This document shows positions 1 to 8,346 of a stretch of 12,069 nt of DNA, piece after piece. A program made the position numbers and the translations under genes. Numbering within the stretch: the stretch's first letter is position 1; every line of letters starts with the position of its first letter. The notes beneath the pieces are model-generated. The model saw only the letters and a list, made by a program, of their open reading frames with translations. It made no database searches and was not told the origin of the DNA. Source of the stretch: Paracoccus sp. (in: a-proteobacteria) (GTDB lineage Bacteria > Pseudomonadota > Alphaproteobacteria > Rhodobacterales > Rhodobacteraceae); assembly GCA_018056045.1 (NCBI GenBank), contig JAGPGI010000044.1, positions 1 through 12,069 on the forward strand, given 5' to 3'.

Positions 1-1249
1 AGCCGTCATGGCCCGAGAGCAGATGCGCGGGTTCGGGCGAATGGGCCGGGCCGAAATCGGGCGCGGTCAGGGTGCCCAATTCGTCGCAATCGCCGGCCCA
101 GACCAGATCGGGGCGCTCGGTCAGGATATCGGGCTCGCCCTCTTGGCGGTTGGGGTTCAGGCGGGAACTGGAGAGCCCCGCCAGACACAGCGCCGAATGG
201 CAGGGCGTGGCGCGTGCGGCCTTGGCCCAAAGCGGGCCGAAACCGTCGCCGGGGCCGCAATTCACGATCAGCGGCTGGCGCAGCACCGTCAGCTCGAACG
301 CCAGGGTCGAGGCATGGGCGCGGACCGCCGCCGGGCCGCCGGGCGGGGGCGCCGCATCCAGAATCAGCGTCGTGCGCGCCCGCGCCATGCGGGCAAAGCC
401 CATGGCAAGGCCATGTGCGGGCAGGGCCGCGCCCTCGGCCGCACGCAGGCAGCGGTCAAGCCGCCCCGCTGCACCGCGCCCGCCGCCGTGAAAGCTGGGC
501 AAGCCGCCATCGGCATGGCGCAGCGCCCGCAGGATCGGGGCGATTTCGGAAATGATCGCCGTCAGCTCGGCGGGCGTATCCAGCCCGGCCTCGGCCGCGA
601 CCTCTTGCGCCCAGACCAGCAGGGCCATGGCTTCCAGCAGCGATTCCGGGGCGCGGGCCTCGGACAGGGTGGTGACACCCATGGCGTCGGCTTCCTCGGC
701 CAATGCGATCAGCGCCGGCTGCGCCATGGCCTGGCGGTCGCGCAGCGACATGGCGCCGATGGCAAGGCCCGCCAGCGCCTCAAGGCGGTTCAACCCGTCG
801 ACGGCCTCGTACCAGCTGTCGCGCAGATGGTTCAGATGCGTGTCCAGCGCGTGGAAATAGGGCTCGGCCCCGTCGCGATCCAGACCGGGCAGGATCATCC
901 CGGCGTGAAAGATCCAGCGCAGCACCCGCCGGCCGGCCACTTCGGGCGTCCATTCGATGCGGTCCGGCCGCGGCACGCGGTTCTGCTTGAGCCAGTGCAG
1001 GACGTGATCCTGTGCCAGGGCACGGGCGCGGGGGGTGCCGACGGCGGCCAGATCGTCCAGCCAGCCAAAGCCGTTCAGTTCGGCGGCAACGGTCGGTGGC
1101 ACATCGGCGGCGAAGAAATCGCCGCTGAGCGTGATGCCGCCCAGATGCAGCTCGCCGTTGACGATCTGCTCGCCCCGTCCGGCATGGCCGATGGCTTTGG
1201 GTTCGGGGCGGCGCAGAAACCCCCTTGGGGCGGTCGTGCTATCGGTCAT
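1..1249 (-). CDS. Heparinase II/III family protein (C-terminus beyond window edge)
   Basis: Reading the minus strand from the ATG at 1249-1247 gives 416 uninterrupted codons that leave the window at base 1, so the C-terminus is missing. The first ~290 residues look like the all-helical toroid part of alginate-lyase/heparinase-like proteins (WYEAVDGLNRLEAL at 147-160, LPSFHGGG at 250-257). From ~310 the start of the heparinase II/III beta-sandwich is recognisable (AHASTLAFEL at 311-320, PLIVNCGPGDGFG at 326-338, RATPCHSAL at 346-354). Family members with known activity are polysaccharide lyases. The N-terminus (MTDSTTAPRGFLRRPEPKAI) has no signal peptide, so the protein appears cytoplasmic and its substrate cannot be told. 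It starts 30 bases after the rsmB stop, probably in one transcript. I see no strong Shine-Dalgarno before this ATG, so the exact start is less certain than the identity. Confidence 0.85.
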   Translation of the reverse strand, partial: MTDSTTAPRGFLRRPEPKAIGHAGRGEQIVNGELHLGGITLSGDFFAADVPPTVAAELNGFGWLDDLAAVGTPRARALAQDHVLHWLKQNRVPRPDRIEWTPEVAGRRVLRWIFHAGMILPGLDRDGAEPYFHALDTHLNHLRDSWYEAVDGLNRLEALAGLAIGAMSLRDRQAMAQPALIALAEEADAMGVTTLSEARAPESLLEAMALLVWAQEVAAEAGLDTPAELTAIISEIAPILRALRHADGGLPSFHGGGRGAAGRLDRCLRAAEGAALPAHGLAMGFARMARARTTLILDAAPPPGGPAAVRAHASTLAFELTVLRQPLIVNCGPGDGFGPLWAKAARATPCHSALCLAGLSSSRLNPNRQEGEPDILTERPDLVWAGDCDELGTLTAPDFGPAHSPEPAHLLSGHDG

Positions 1250-1279
1250 GGACTGGGCTGTTGTTGGAACGGCGCAACC

Positions 1280-2584
1280 TTATGTCCCTTCGGGCGATTT
1301 CCGCAAGCGCAGGATGAAAAACCCGTCCATGCCCCCGCGTTCCGGCCACATGTCGGGGCGCAGACGCAGGGCACCCTGCGGCGTGATCCAGTCGGGCGCG
1401 ATGCCCGGCGCCTGCGGCGGCTCGATGATCAGGCCGGGATGGCGGGCAAGGGCTGCGGCCATCTGGTCCTCGCCCTCGGCGGGCAAAAGCGAGCAGGTGG
1501 CATAGACCAGCCGCCCGCCGGGCTTGAGGATCCCGAGCGCGTGATCGATCAGCCGCGCTTGCAACTCGGTCAGTTCGGCAAGGCCCGCGCCATCGCGGAT
1601 GCGCGGCAATTCGGGATGGCGGCGAATCGTGCCGGTGGCCGAACAGGGCGCATCCAGCAGCACGGCGTCCAGCAGCTGGTCGGGCCGCCAGTCCAGCGCG
1701 TCGCCCGCAACCAGCGTGGCGCTGAGGCCGCAGCGGGCAATGTTTTCGGCCACGCGGGCCAGCCGCGCCTGAGAGATATCGACCGCCGTGACCTCGGCCC
1801 CGGCGGCGGCCAGTTGCAGCGTCTTGCCGCCCGGCGCGGCGCAAAGATCGGCAATGGTCTCGCCGGGCTGCGGGTCAAGCACCCGCACCGCCATGGCGGC
1901 GGCGGCGTCCTGCACCCACCAGTCGCCCGCCTCATAGCCCGGCAGCACGCTGACCTGCGTGCCCGAAGCCAGCCGGTACGAGCCGGTTGGCAGCGCCTCG
2001 CCGGGCATGTCCTCGGGCATCGCGCCCCTGGGGGTCAGGTCAAGCGGCGCGCCGGCCTCATGCGCGGTCTCGACGGCAAGGGCGATATCCTCGCCCCATT
2101 GGGCGGCGACGGGCTTGCGCAGCCAGTCGGGCATGCGCTGCGCGGGCAGGTCGGCCCAGATGTCATGGGCCGAGGAGACCTTGCGCAGCACCGCGTTCAC
2201 CATGCCCGACGCCGCCTGCCCCTTGCCGCCAAGATCGCGGGCCAGCGCCACGGCGGCATTGACCGCACCATGCGGGGCCTCGCCCAGGGCCAGCATCTCG
2301 ACGGTGGCAAGGCGCAGGATGCGCAGGATGTCGGGACGCGGGCGGCGGGCCATCAGCGGCATCAGCAGGGCATCGGCGGGCTGGGTGCAGCGCAGCACCT
2401 CAAGCGCGAGGCGGCGGGCACGGGCCCGGTCGGGGGGCGCAAGGCGCTCGTTCAGGGACGCCGCCTCGTCCAGCGTCGCGCCCTCATCGACCGCCGCCAG
2501 CAGGCGCAGCGCGCCCATGCGTGCCGCATCCCTGACCGTCTTGCCCGCCGATCCGTCGCGTGACTTGTTCAATGCCTGCCCCAT
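1280..2584 (-). CDS. rsmB: 16S rRNA (cytosine-967-C5)-methyltransferase RsmB
   Basis: A 434-residue protein of the RsmB/NOP2/Sun family, which places m5C on 16S rRNA near position 967 using S-adenosylmethionine. Residues ~20-140 form the NusB-like RNA-binding domain. The Rossmann methyltransferase domain follows: WVQDAAAAM (223-231), SAM-binding motif I DLCAAPGGKT (246-255), motif IV LDAPCSATGTIRRHPE (310-325; Cys314 is the release cysteine) and motif VI YATCSLLPAEGEDQ (361-374; Cys364 is the expected nucleophile). Length and motifs are complete. The frame is open upstream to 2836, but that extension would overlap the divergent SdhAF4 gene, so I chose ATG 2584-2582. A later in-frame Met (residue 23) is an alternative. 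The heparinase-like gene follows after 30 bases. Identity is secure; the exact target base is inferred from the family. Confidence 0.95.
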   Translation of the reverse strand: MGQALNKSRDGSAGKTVRDAARMGALRLLAAVDEGATLDEAASLNERLAPPDRARARRLALEVLRCTQPADALLMPLMARRPRPDILRILRLATVEMLALGEAPHGAVNAAVALARDLGGKGQAASGMVNAVLRKVSSAHDIWADLPAQRMPDWLRKPVAAQWGEDIALAVETAHEAGAPLDLTPRGAMPEDMPGEALPTGSYRLASGTQVSVLPGYEAGDWWVQDAAAAMAVRVLDPQPGETIADLCAAPGGKTLQLAAAGAEVTAVDISQARLARVAENIARCGLSATLVAGDALDWRPDQLLDAVLLDAPCSATGTIRRHPELPRIRDGAGLAELTELQARLIDHALGILKPGGRLVYATCSLLPAEGEDQMAAALARHPGLIIEPPQAPGIAPDWITPQGALRLRPDMWPERGGMDGFFILRLRKSPEGT

Positions 2585-2586
2585 GT

Positions 2587-2605
2587 CTAGATTGCCTGCA
2601 TCTAG
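2587..2605. promoter_or_regulatory. CTAG-containing dyad between divergent rsmB and SdhAF4 genes
   Basis: A perfect inverted repeat CTAGAT-N7-ATCTAG lies in the 42-base gap between the divergent starts, ending 3 bases from the rsmB ATG. It is seen directly. A role as an operator, or as a structure in the rsmB leader, is only inference. CTAG is a scarce tetramer in many proteobacterial genomes, which makes two copies here slightly notable. Confidence 0.3.
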
Positions 2606-2626
2606 CGCGATGCAAGGGAAACCGCC

Positions 2627-2800
2627 ATGACCGACCGCAAGGATCTGCCCCCCGCCGCGCAGCGCGCCCTGGCCGAGGCCGAGGAACGGCGCCGGAATGC
2701 CAAGCCTCTGGACCTGCCCACCGAGCTGGGCGGGCGCGACGGCCCCGAGCCGGTGCGCTATGGCGATTACGAGAAAAAGGGGCTTTGCGTCGACTTCTGA
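2627..2800 (+). CDS. DUF1674 / succinate dehydrogenase assembly factor 4-like protein
   Basis: A 57-residue protein with the hallmark C-terminus of the DUF1674/SdhAF4 family: GPEPVRYGDYEKKGLCVDF (39-57), matching the usual GPEPTRYGDWEKKGRCSDF type. Eukaryotic SDHAF4 binds the flavinylated SdhA subunit and helps complex II assembly; a similar role is inferred for bacterial members. The N-terminal half is charged and helical-looking (AQRALAEAEERRRN at 11-24) with no signal or membrane segment, consistent with a cytoplasmic chaperone. A good Shine-Dalgarno (AAGGG at 2614-2618) sits 8 bases before the ATG. It is divergent from rsmB, and no sdh genes are in view. The final motif has Leu for Arg and Val for Ser relative to the common form. 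The small size makes it easy to miss, but the motif makes the call firm. Confidence 0.9.
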   Translation: MTDRKDLPPAAQRALAEAEERRRNAKPLDLPTELGGRDGPEPVRYGDYEKKGLCVDF

Positions 2801-2836
2801 GCCTGCAAGCTCTGCGCCCCTGCGAAGCCGTCGCAT

Positions 2837-2856
2837 GGATATTTGAACATGGAAGA
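2837..2856 (+). repeat. 20-base post-stop repeat, copy 1
   Basis: GGATATTTGAACATGGAAGA, identical to 8294-8313. It begins 37 bases after the SdhAF4 stop, in a non-coding AT-richer patch. Here the first six bases can also pair with ATATCC at 2856-2861 (6-bp stem, 13-base loop); copy 2 lacks that partner. It may be a lineage-specific 3'-end element; function unknown. Confidence 0.7.
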
Positions 2857-2900
2857 TATCCGGACTGCGTCCTTGTGATCGGGGATGCCGCGCCGTTTAC

Positions 2901-2929
2901 TTGCCATTGGGGTGCGACCCCTAAAAGAT
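2901..2929 (+). promoter_or_regulatory. Candidate promoter with embedded dyad upstream of RND operon
   Basis: TTGCCA (2901-2906) resembles a -35 box. TAAAAG (2922-2927, spacing 15) or AAAGAT (2924-2929, spacing 17) could be a -10, both weak. Between them lies a perfect dyad GGGGT-GCG-ACCCC (2909-2921), the position where a repressor would often bind. It is 32 bases before the adaptor start and follows the SdhAF4 gene and the 20-base repeat. All of this is inference from a short stretch, and no regulator gene is adjacent. Confidence 0.3.
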
Positions 2930-2961
2930 GCCGGCAAGAAACGAAGAACCGGGATCGGCAC

Positions 2962-4140
2962 ATGGCCATGCGGCAACAGGTATTCATATGGGCGGCGCTG
3001 GCGCTGATGCTGGCGAATCAGGCGCTGGCGCAAGGCGCTCCCGGGCCGCGCGGCCCGACCGAGGTCGGCGTGATGGCCGTCGCGCAGGAGGATGTGCCCT
3101 ATACCGTCACCCTGCCCGGCCGCGCCACCGCCTATCAGCAGACCAGCATTCGCCCGCAGGTCGGCGGCGAGGTCCTTGAGATCACCTATGACCCCGGCAA
3201 GCCAGTCAAGACCGGCGATCTGCTGTTCCGGCTGGACCCCGAGACGCTGGCCGCAGCCCTTGCCGCAGCCGAGGCCGCCGTCATCGGCGCCGAGGCCAGC
3301 CTGACCGAGGCCCAGAATACCGTCACCCGCTATCGCCGGCTTGAGGGCTCGGGGGTTTCGGCCGTGGACCGGGCCAGCGCCGAGGTCGCCGTTCGTCAGG
3401 CCGAGGCCGATCTGAAATCCGCCGAGGCTGCCCGCGCATCGGCGCTATTGGCGCTGGAGCGCACCGAGATCACCAGCCCTCTGGACGGCATGGCCGATGT
3501 GGCCGCCGTCTCGGTCGGCGATCTGGTCACCGCCAGCCAGTCCGAGGCGCTGACCACCATCACCCAGCTTGACCCGATCTATGTCGATGTCCTGCAATCC
3601 AGCGCCCGCATGCTGCGCAACCGCGCCCGCATCAATGCCGGCCAGCTGACCGCCAGCCGCGAGGTGCAGAGCCAGCTTATCCTTGAAACCGGCGAGGAAT
3701 ACAGCGGCACCGGCCGCATCGTCAGCCCCGGCGTCAGGGTGTCTCCGACCACCGGCACGGTGCCGATCCGCCTGCAATTCGACAATCCCGAGGGCGTGAT
3801 TCTGCCCGGCCAGTTCCTGCGGCTGAAGCTGACGCTGGGCACGACGCGCGCCGTTCTGGTGCCGCAGCGCGCGACCAGCCGCGCCTCGGACGGGACGCTG
3901 ACCGCCTTTGTCGCCCGCGACGGCAAGGCGGCGCAGGTCACGCTGACCGAGACCGGCACCTATCGCAACAGCTGGATCGTCACCCAGGGCATCAGCCCCG
4001 GCGAGCAGCTGATCCTGGACGGGCTGGACAACCTGCGCGCCAATGCCGAGATCACCACGGTTCCCGTCACCATCGACGCCGAGGGCGTGGTGCGCGAAGT
4101 GACCGAAAGCGCCGACAAGACCGCAGCCGGAGAGGGCTGA
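2962..4140 (+). CDS. RND efflux periplasmic adaptor subunit (AcrA/MexE type)
   Basis: A 392-residue membrane fusion protein that would link an inner-membrane RND pump to an outer-membrane TolC channel. It has an N-terminal signal peptide (hydrophobic core FIWAALALMLA, predicted cut after ALA at residue 23). The mature +1 residue is Gln, not Cys, so unlike AcrA or MexA it is not lipidated. Lipoyl halves lie at ~63-95 (IRPQVGGEVLEITYDPGKPV) and ~168-200. The alpha-hairpin between them (93-168) is Ala/Glu-rich coiled coil. The AcrA-like stretch TTITQLDPIYVDVLQSS (198-214) opens the beta-barrel domain, and a membrane-proximal domain runs to ~370. The start is chosen at the first ATG before the signal peptide; Met3 (2968) is equally possible, with GGGATCGG upstream. 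The stop is 1 base before the pump ATG, so translation is probably coupled. The substrate is unknown. Confidence 0.93.
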   Translation: MAMRQQVFIWAALALMLANQALAQGAPGPRGPTEVGVMAVAQEDVPYTVTLPGRATAYQQTSIRPQVGGEVLEITYDPGKPVKTGDLLFRLDPETLAAALAAAEAAVIGAEASLTEAQNTVTRYRRLEGSGVSAVDRASAEVAVRQAEADLKSAEAARASALLALERTEITSPLDGMADVAAVSVGDLVTASQSEALTTITQLDPIYVDVLQSSARMLRNRARINAGQLTASREVQSQLILETGEEYSGTGRIVSPGVRVSPTTGTVPIRLQFDNPEGVILPGQFLRLKLTLGTTRAVLVPQRATSRASDGTLTAFVARDGKAAQVTLTETGTYRNSWIVTQGISPGEQLILDGLDNLRANAEITTVPVTIDAEGVVREVTESADKTAAGEG

Positions 4141-4141
4141 G

Positions 4142-7100
4142 ATGGCGCTTTTCTTCATCCACCGCCCGGTCTTTGCCTGGGTGCTGGCCATCGTGACCAT
4201 GCTGATCGGCGGCTGGTCGGTCTTTACCCTGCCGGTCGAGCAATATCCCGACATCGCCCCCACGACCGTGCGCATCACCTCGAGCTATTCGGGGGCCACG
4301 GCGCGGGCGGTGCAAAACAGCGTCACCACCCCCATCGAGGACGCGCTGACCGGGCTTGACGGGCTGCTATATACGGAATCCTCGTCCTCGACCGGGCGCA
4401 GCGTCATCACCCTGACCTTCGACGACAGCGTCGAGCCGGTCGATGCGCTGAACGAAGTGCAGTCCAAGGTGCGTTCGGTCGAAAGCCGCCTGCCCTCGCC
4501 GGTGCAGAATGACGGCGTGTCGGTGACGCGCTCGTCCTCGTCGATCCTGATGGTCGGCTCGCTGGTCTCGACCACCGGGCAGCATTCGACGATCCAGCTT
4601 GGCAACCTGCTGGAACAGGTCGTGGAAGGCCCGGTCAAGCGCACCGAGGGCGTCGGCGGCATCAATGTCTTTGGCTCGGGCTATGCGATGCGGATCTGGA
4701 TGGACCCGCTGCGGCTGGCGCAGTTCCAGTTGACGCCCACCGACATCACCACCGCCGTCGCCCAGCAAAACAGCACGGTTTCCGTGGGCAATCTGGGCAG
4801 CCAGCCGGTGGTGAAGGGCCAGCAGTTCACCGCCACCATCACCGCGCAGAGCCAGCTGACCTCGGCCGATGATTTCCGCAATATCCTGCTGAAAACCGGC
4901 GAGGACGGCGCCGCCGTGCATCTGGGCGATGTGGCCGAGGTCGAGATCGGGCAGGCCATCTATGGCCGCGATTCGCGCTTCAACGGCATGAATGCCTCGG
5001 GGTTTGCGGTGAACCTTGCCACCGGCGCCAATGCGGTCGAGACGGCGAACGCGGTCCGCGAGACGCTGGCCGGGCTGAAAAACGCCCTGCCCGAAGGGGT
5101 CGAGATCAATATCGCCTATGACACCGCGCCCTTTGTCGAGCTGTCGATCGAAAAGGTCTATCACACACTGCTTGAGGCGATCGCGCTGGTGTTTCTGGTC
5201 ATCCTGCTGTTCCTGCAGAACTGGCGGGCGACGCTGATCCCGATCATCGCGATTCCGGTGGTGCTGCTGGGCACCTTCGCCATGCTGGCGGCGCTGGGAT
5301 ATTCGATCAACACGCTGACCATGTTCGCCATGGTTCTGGCCATCGGCCTGCTGGTCGATGACGCCATTGTCGTCGTCGAAAACGTCGAGCGGGTGATGCA
5401 GGAAGAGGGGCTGGACCCCGTCGCCGCCACCGAAAAAAGCATGGGCCAGATCAGCGGCGCGCTGGTCGGAATCGCGCTGGTCCTGTCGGCGGTGTTCCTG
5501 CCCATGGGCTTCATGCCCGGCTCGACCGGGGTGATCTATCGGCAGTTCTCGATCACCATCATCACGGCCATGGTGCTGTCCCTGCTGGTCGCGCTGATCC
5601 TGACGCCGGCCATGTGCGCCAGCCTGCTGCGCGCCCATCGGGGGCCGTCGCATTTCGCCCCGGCGCGCTGGTTCAATGCCGCGTTCGAGCGGATGACGCG
5701 GGGCTATTCCACGACCGTGCGCGCCACGCTGCGCCGGCCCTTCCTGATCATGCTGGTGCTGGCAGGGATCAGCTATGGCGCCTATGATCTGTTCGGGCGC
5801 ATGACCACCACCTTTATCCCCGAAGAGGATCAGGGCGTTTTGCAATCGCGCATCACCCTGACCGAGGGCTCGACCGCGCAGCAGACCCTGGCCGTTGTGC
5901 GCGAGATCGAGGATTACATGCTCAAGAACGAGGCCGAGACCGTCGAATCGGTCTATGTCGCGCTGGGATTCAGCTTTGGCGGCTCGGCCCAGAACCGGGC
6001 GATGATTTTCGTGAAGCTGCGCGATTTCGACCTGCGCGGCACAGAGGAGGCCTCGGCCAGCGCCATCGCGGCGCGGGCGAATGCGCATTTCGAGCGCCAT
6101 CGCGCCGGGCGCATCAGCTTCATGCAGCCGCCTGCGATTCCGCGACTGGGCAATTCCTCGGGCTTCAGCATGTATCTGCTGGATCAGGGCGGCCACGGCG
6201 TCGAGGCGATGAACGAGGCCGCCGACCAGCTTGAACTGGCGGCGGGCGGGGACAGCCGGCTGGACCGGGTCGAGAACGAGGCCTCCGAGGATGACGCCGC
6301 CTTGCGCATCGATATCGACCAGCAAAAGGCCGAAAGCTTTGGCGTCAGCATCTCGGCGGTGAATGCGATGCTGTCGACGATCTTTGCCGGGGATGAGGTG
6401 AACGACTTTGCCCTTGGCGCGCAGTTGCGCCCGGTGATCGTGCAATCGGCGGCGGCGAACCGCATGCAGCCCGAGGATGTCGATAGCTGGTATGCCCGCA
6501 ATGCCGATGGCGAGATGGTGCCCTTCAACGCCTTCATGACCACCCGCTGGGAGCCGGTCGAGCCGCGCCTGTCGCGCATCGACGGCATCGACGCGGTGTC
6601 GATCAGCGGTCAGCCCGGCCCCGATGCCAGTTCCGGCGTCGCCATGGCCGCGATGGAGGAACTGGTCGCCGAACTGCCGGGCGGCGGCTATGGCACGGCA
6701 TGGACGGGCCTGTCCTATCAGGAACGTCAGGCCGGCAATCAGGCGCCCTGGCTTTTCGCGCTGTCGGCACTGGTGGTGTTTCTTTCGCTGGCCGCGCTTT
6801 ACGAAAGCTGGTCGATTCCGTTTTCGGTCATGCTGGCGGTGCCGGTGGGGGTTCTGGGGGCCATCGTCGCCGCGCTGACATTCGGTCAGGCCAATGACGT
6901 CTATTTCAAGGTGGGGATTCTGACGACCATCGGGCTTGCCTCGAAAAACGCCATCCTGATCGTCGAATTCGCGCGCGAGCTGGAACAATCAGGCCGCGCC
7001 ACCGTCGCCGCCGCGATCGAGGCCGCGCGGCTGCGGCTGCGGCCGATCCTGATGACCTCGCTCGCGTTCATTCTTGGGGTGACGCCGCTGGCCATGGCCA

Positions 7101-7243
7101 CGGGCGCGGGGGCCGGGGCTCAGAATTCCATCGGCATCGGGGTCATGGGCGGCATGATCGCCGCGACCTTCCTTGGCATCTTCATGGTCCCGGCATTCTA
7201 CGTTACGGTGCGCCGGCTGACGGATCGGAGGGCAAGGACATGA
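4142..7243 (+). CDS. RND efflux pump permease, HAE1 family (AcrB/MexF type)
   Basis: A 1033-residue inner-membrane, proton-driven drug/metabolite exporter of usual family length. It has an N-terminal TM1 ([20 protein letters not shown]), a first periplasmic porter region with the start [17 protein letters not shown]2-TM6, and the TM4 proton-relay pair Asp406-Asp407 in [17 protein letters not shown]. The signature [12 protein letters not shown] follows, then the second periplasmic half. TM10 carries Lys935 in [14 protein letters not shown], matching AcrB Lys940. All key proton-relay residues are present, so it should be functional. GGAGAGG precedes the ATG. The gene begins 1 base after the adaptor stop and its own stop overlaps the selD start (ATGA). 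HAE1 pumps typically export hydrophobic drugs, solvents or signals, but the substrate cannot be read from sequence. No transcription regulator is adjacent. Confidence 0.96.
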   Translation: MALFFIHRPVFAWVLAIVTMLIGGWSVFTLPVEQYPDIAPTTVRITSSYSGATARAVQNSVTTPIEDALTGLDGLLYTESSSSTGRSVITLTFDDSVEPVDALNEVQSKVRSVESRLPSPVQNDGVSVTRSSSSILMVGSLVSTTGQHSTIQLGNLLEQVVEGPVKRTEGVGGINVFGSGYAMRIWMDPLRLAQFQLTPTDITTAVAQQNSTVSVGNLGSQPVVKGQQFTATITAQSQLTSADDFRNILLKTGEDGAAVHLGDVAEVEIGQAIYGRDSRFNGMNASGFAVNLATGANAVETANAVRETLAGLKNALPEGVEINIAYDTAPFVELSIEKVYHTLLEAIALVFLVILLFLQNWRATLIPIIAIPVVLLGTFAMLAALGYSINTLTMFAMVLAIGLLVDDAIVVVENVERVMQEEGLDPVAATEKSMGQISGALVGIALVLSAVFLPMGFMPGSTGVIYRQFSITIITAMVLSLLVALILTPAMCASLLRAHRGPSHFAPARWFNAAFERMTRGYSTTVRATLRRPFLIMLVLAGISYGAYDLFGRMTTTFIPEEDQGVLQSRITLTEGSTAQQTLAVVREIEDYMLKNEAETVESVYVALGFSFGGSAQNRAMIFVKLRDFDLRGTEEASASAIAARANAHFERHRAGRISFMQPPAIPRLGNSSGFSMYLLDQGGHGVEAMNEAADQLELAAGGDSRLDRVENEASEDDAALRIDIDQQKAESFGVSISAVNAMLSTIFAGDEVNDFALGAQLRPVIVQSAAANRMQPEDVDSWYARNADGEMVPFNAFMTTRWEPVEPRLSRIDGIDAVSISGQPGPDASSGVAMAAMEELVAELPGGGYGTAWTGLSYQERQAGNQAPWLFALSALVVFLSLAALYESWSIPFSVMLAVPVGVLGAIVAALTFGQANDVYFKVGILTTIGLASKNAILIVEFARELEQSGRATVAAAIEAARLRLRPILMTSLAFILGVTPLAMATGAGAGAQNSIGIGVMGGMIAATFLGIFMVPAFYVTVRRLTDRRART

Positions 7244-8283
7244 ATGAACATCCCAGATTGACGGCGCTGGCGCATGGCGGCGGTTGCGGCTGCAAGCTGG
7301 CGCCCTCGGTCCTGCGCGAATTGCTGGCCGATCAGCCGGTGGCGCAGGTGTTTCCGCAGCTTCTGGTCGGGACCGAGACCTCGGACGATGCCGCCGTCTG
7401 GCAGGTGGACGACAATACCTGCGTGATCGCCACGACCGATTTCTTCATGCCGATGGTGGACAACCCGCGCGATTTCGGCCGCATCGCCGCGACCAACGCC
7501 ATTTCCGACATCTACGCCATGGGCGGGCGACCGATCATGGCGCTGGCGATCCTGGGCATGCCCATCGACAAGCTGCCCCCCGACCAGATCCGCGAGATTC
7601 TGGCCGGTGGCCGCGACATCTGCGCCGAGGCGGGCATTCCCGTCGCCGGCGGCCATTCCATCGACGCGCCCGAGCCGATCTACGGCCTTGCCGTGATCGG
7701 GCTCTGCCACCCGTCCGAGCTGCGCCGCAATGCCGATGCGCGCCCCGGCGACGTCCTGATCCTGACCAAGGGGCTGGGCGTCGGCATCTATTCCGCCGCG
7801 ATCAAGAAGGGCGCGCTGGATGCGGACGGGCTGGCCGAGATGGTCGCCTCGACCACGCTCTTGAACAAGGTGGGCAGCGATCTGGCGAAACGCGCCGATA
7901 TCCATGCCATCACCGATGTGACGGGTTTCGGCATTCTGGGCCACGGGCTGGAGATTGCCCGCGGCGCCGGGCTGACCCTGCGCCTGCGGCTGGCCGATCT
8001 GCCGCTGTTGTCCCGCGCCGCCGAACTGGCCGAGGCGGGATTCCTGACCGGCGCCTCGACCCGGAACTGGGCCGCTTACGGCGCCGAGGTCACGCTGCCC
8101 GACGGACTGCCGCTGTGGCAGCGCAACCTGCTGACCGATCCGCAGACCTCGGGCGGGCTGCTGGTCGCCTGCGCGCCGGAAGCCGCCGACGACGTGCTCG
8201 ATCAGATCCGCGCCGCCGGCTTCCCGCTGGCCGCCATCATCGGCACCGCAGAGCAGGGACCGGCCGGGATCGTGGTCGAATAG
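7240..8283 (+). CDS. selD: Selenide, water dikinase (selenophosphate synthetase)
   Basis: A 347-residue protein aligning end to end with E. coli SelD, which makes monoselenophosphate from selenide and ATP. This is the selenium donor for selenocysteine tRNA and 2-selenouridine tRNA. The catalytic loop HGGGCGCK (12-19) holds Cys16 and Lys19, equivalent to E. coli Cys17 and Lys20; it is the Cys rather than Sec form. Metal/ATP residues are in TSDDAAV (~47-53) and [20 protein letters not shown] (Asp67 equals E. coli Asp68). [16 protein letters not shown] (from ~137), [13 protein letters not shown] and DPQTSGGLL (from 300) are also present. The ATG overlaps the pump stop as ATGA, with GGAGGG and AAGG upstream, so it is translationally coupled to an RND pump. 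No selA, selB, selC or mnmH is in view. Function is firm; the reason for the pump linkage is unknown. Confidence 0.97.
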   Translation: MNEHPRLTALAHGGGCGCKLAPSVLRELLADQPVAQVFPQLLVGTETSDDAAVWQVDDNTCVIATTDFFMPMVDNPRDFGRIAATNAISDIYAMGGRPIMALAILGMPIDKLPPDQIREILAGGRDICAEAGIPVAGGHSIDAPEPIYGLAVIGLCHPSELRRNADARPGDVLILTKGLGVGIYSAAIKKGALDADGLAEMVASTTLLNKVGSDLAKRADIHAITDVTGFGILGHGLEIARGAGLTLRLRLADLPLLSRAAELAEAGFLTGASTRNWAAYGAEVTLPDGLPLWQRNLLTDPQTSGGLLVACAPEAADDVLDQIRAAGFPLAAIIGTAEQGPAGIVVE

Positions 8284-8293
8284 CGCCGGATCC

Positions 8294-8313
8294 GGATATT
8301 TGAACATGGAAGA
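8294..8313 (+). repeat. 20-base post-stop repeat, copy 2
   Basis: Identical to 2837-2856 over all 20 bases, starting 11 bases after the selD stop. It is preceded by the palindrome CCGGATCCGG (8287-8296), which overlaps its first bases. Flanks outside the 20 bases differ from copy 1. Like copy 1 it sits in the 3' untranslated position of a plus-strand gene. Confidence 0.7.
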
Positions 8314-8346
8314 AAACCTGCGGGGTCAGGTCGGGGAGAACAGGGC

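Noticed and set aside
2312..2329. Tandem 9-base duplication GCGCAGGAT within rsmB
   Set aside because: It encodes two neighbouring Ile-Leu-Arg triplets in a helix of the NusB-like domain and keeps the frame; likely ordinary coding sequence.
8..2563. An 851-codon open frame on the plus strand over heparinase and rsmB
   Set aside because: It is Arg/Gly/Gln-rich with no recognisable family and lies antisense to two well-supported minus-strand genes; long antisense frames are common in GC-rich DNA.
2585..2836. Upstream extension of rsmB to a start at 2836
   Set aside because: The added 84 residues overlap the divergent SdhAF4 gene in antisense and do not look like RsmB.
2560..2961. Upstream extension of the RND adaptor
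   Set aside because: The extension spans the SdhAF4 gene in another frame and would bury the clear signal peptide that begins at 2962.
2801..2961. Possible small RNA or small gene between SdhAF4 and the adaptor
   Set aside because: No convincing frame with a ribosome binding site and no terminator; only the repeat and the weak promoter-like signals are supportable.
4367..6988. An 873-codon open frame antisense to the RND pump gene
   Set aside because: Its composition (His/Gln/Arg/Gly-rich) is that of an antisense shadow, whereas the plus-strand frame is a full-length HAE1 pump.
7198..8307. A 369-codon open frame antisense to selD
   Set aside because: No domain recognised; selD on the plus strand is complete and conserved.
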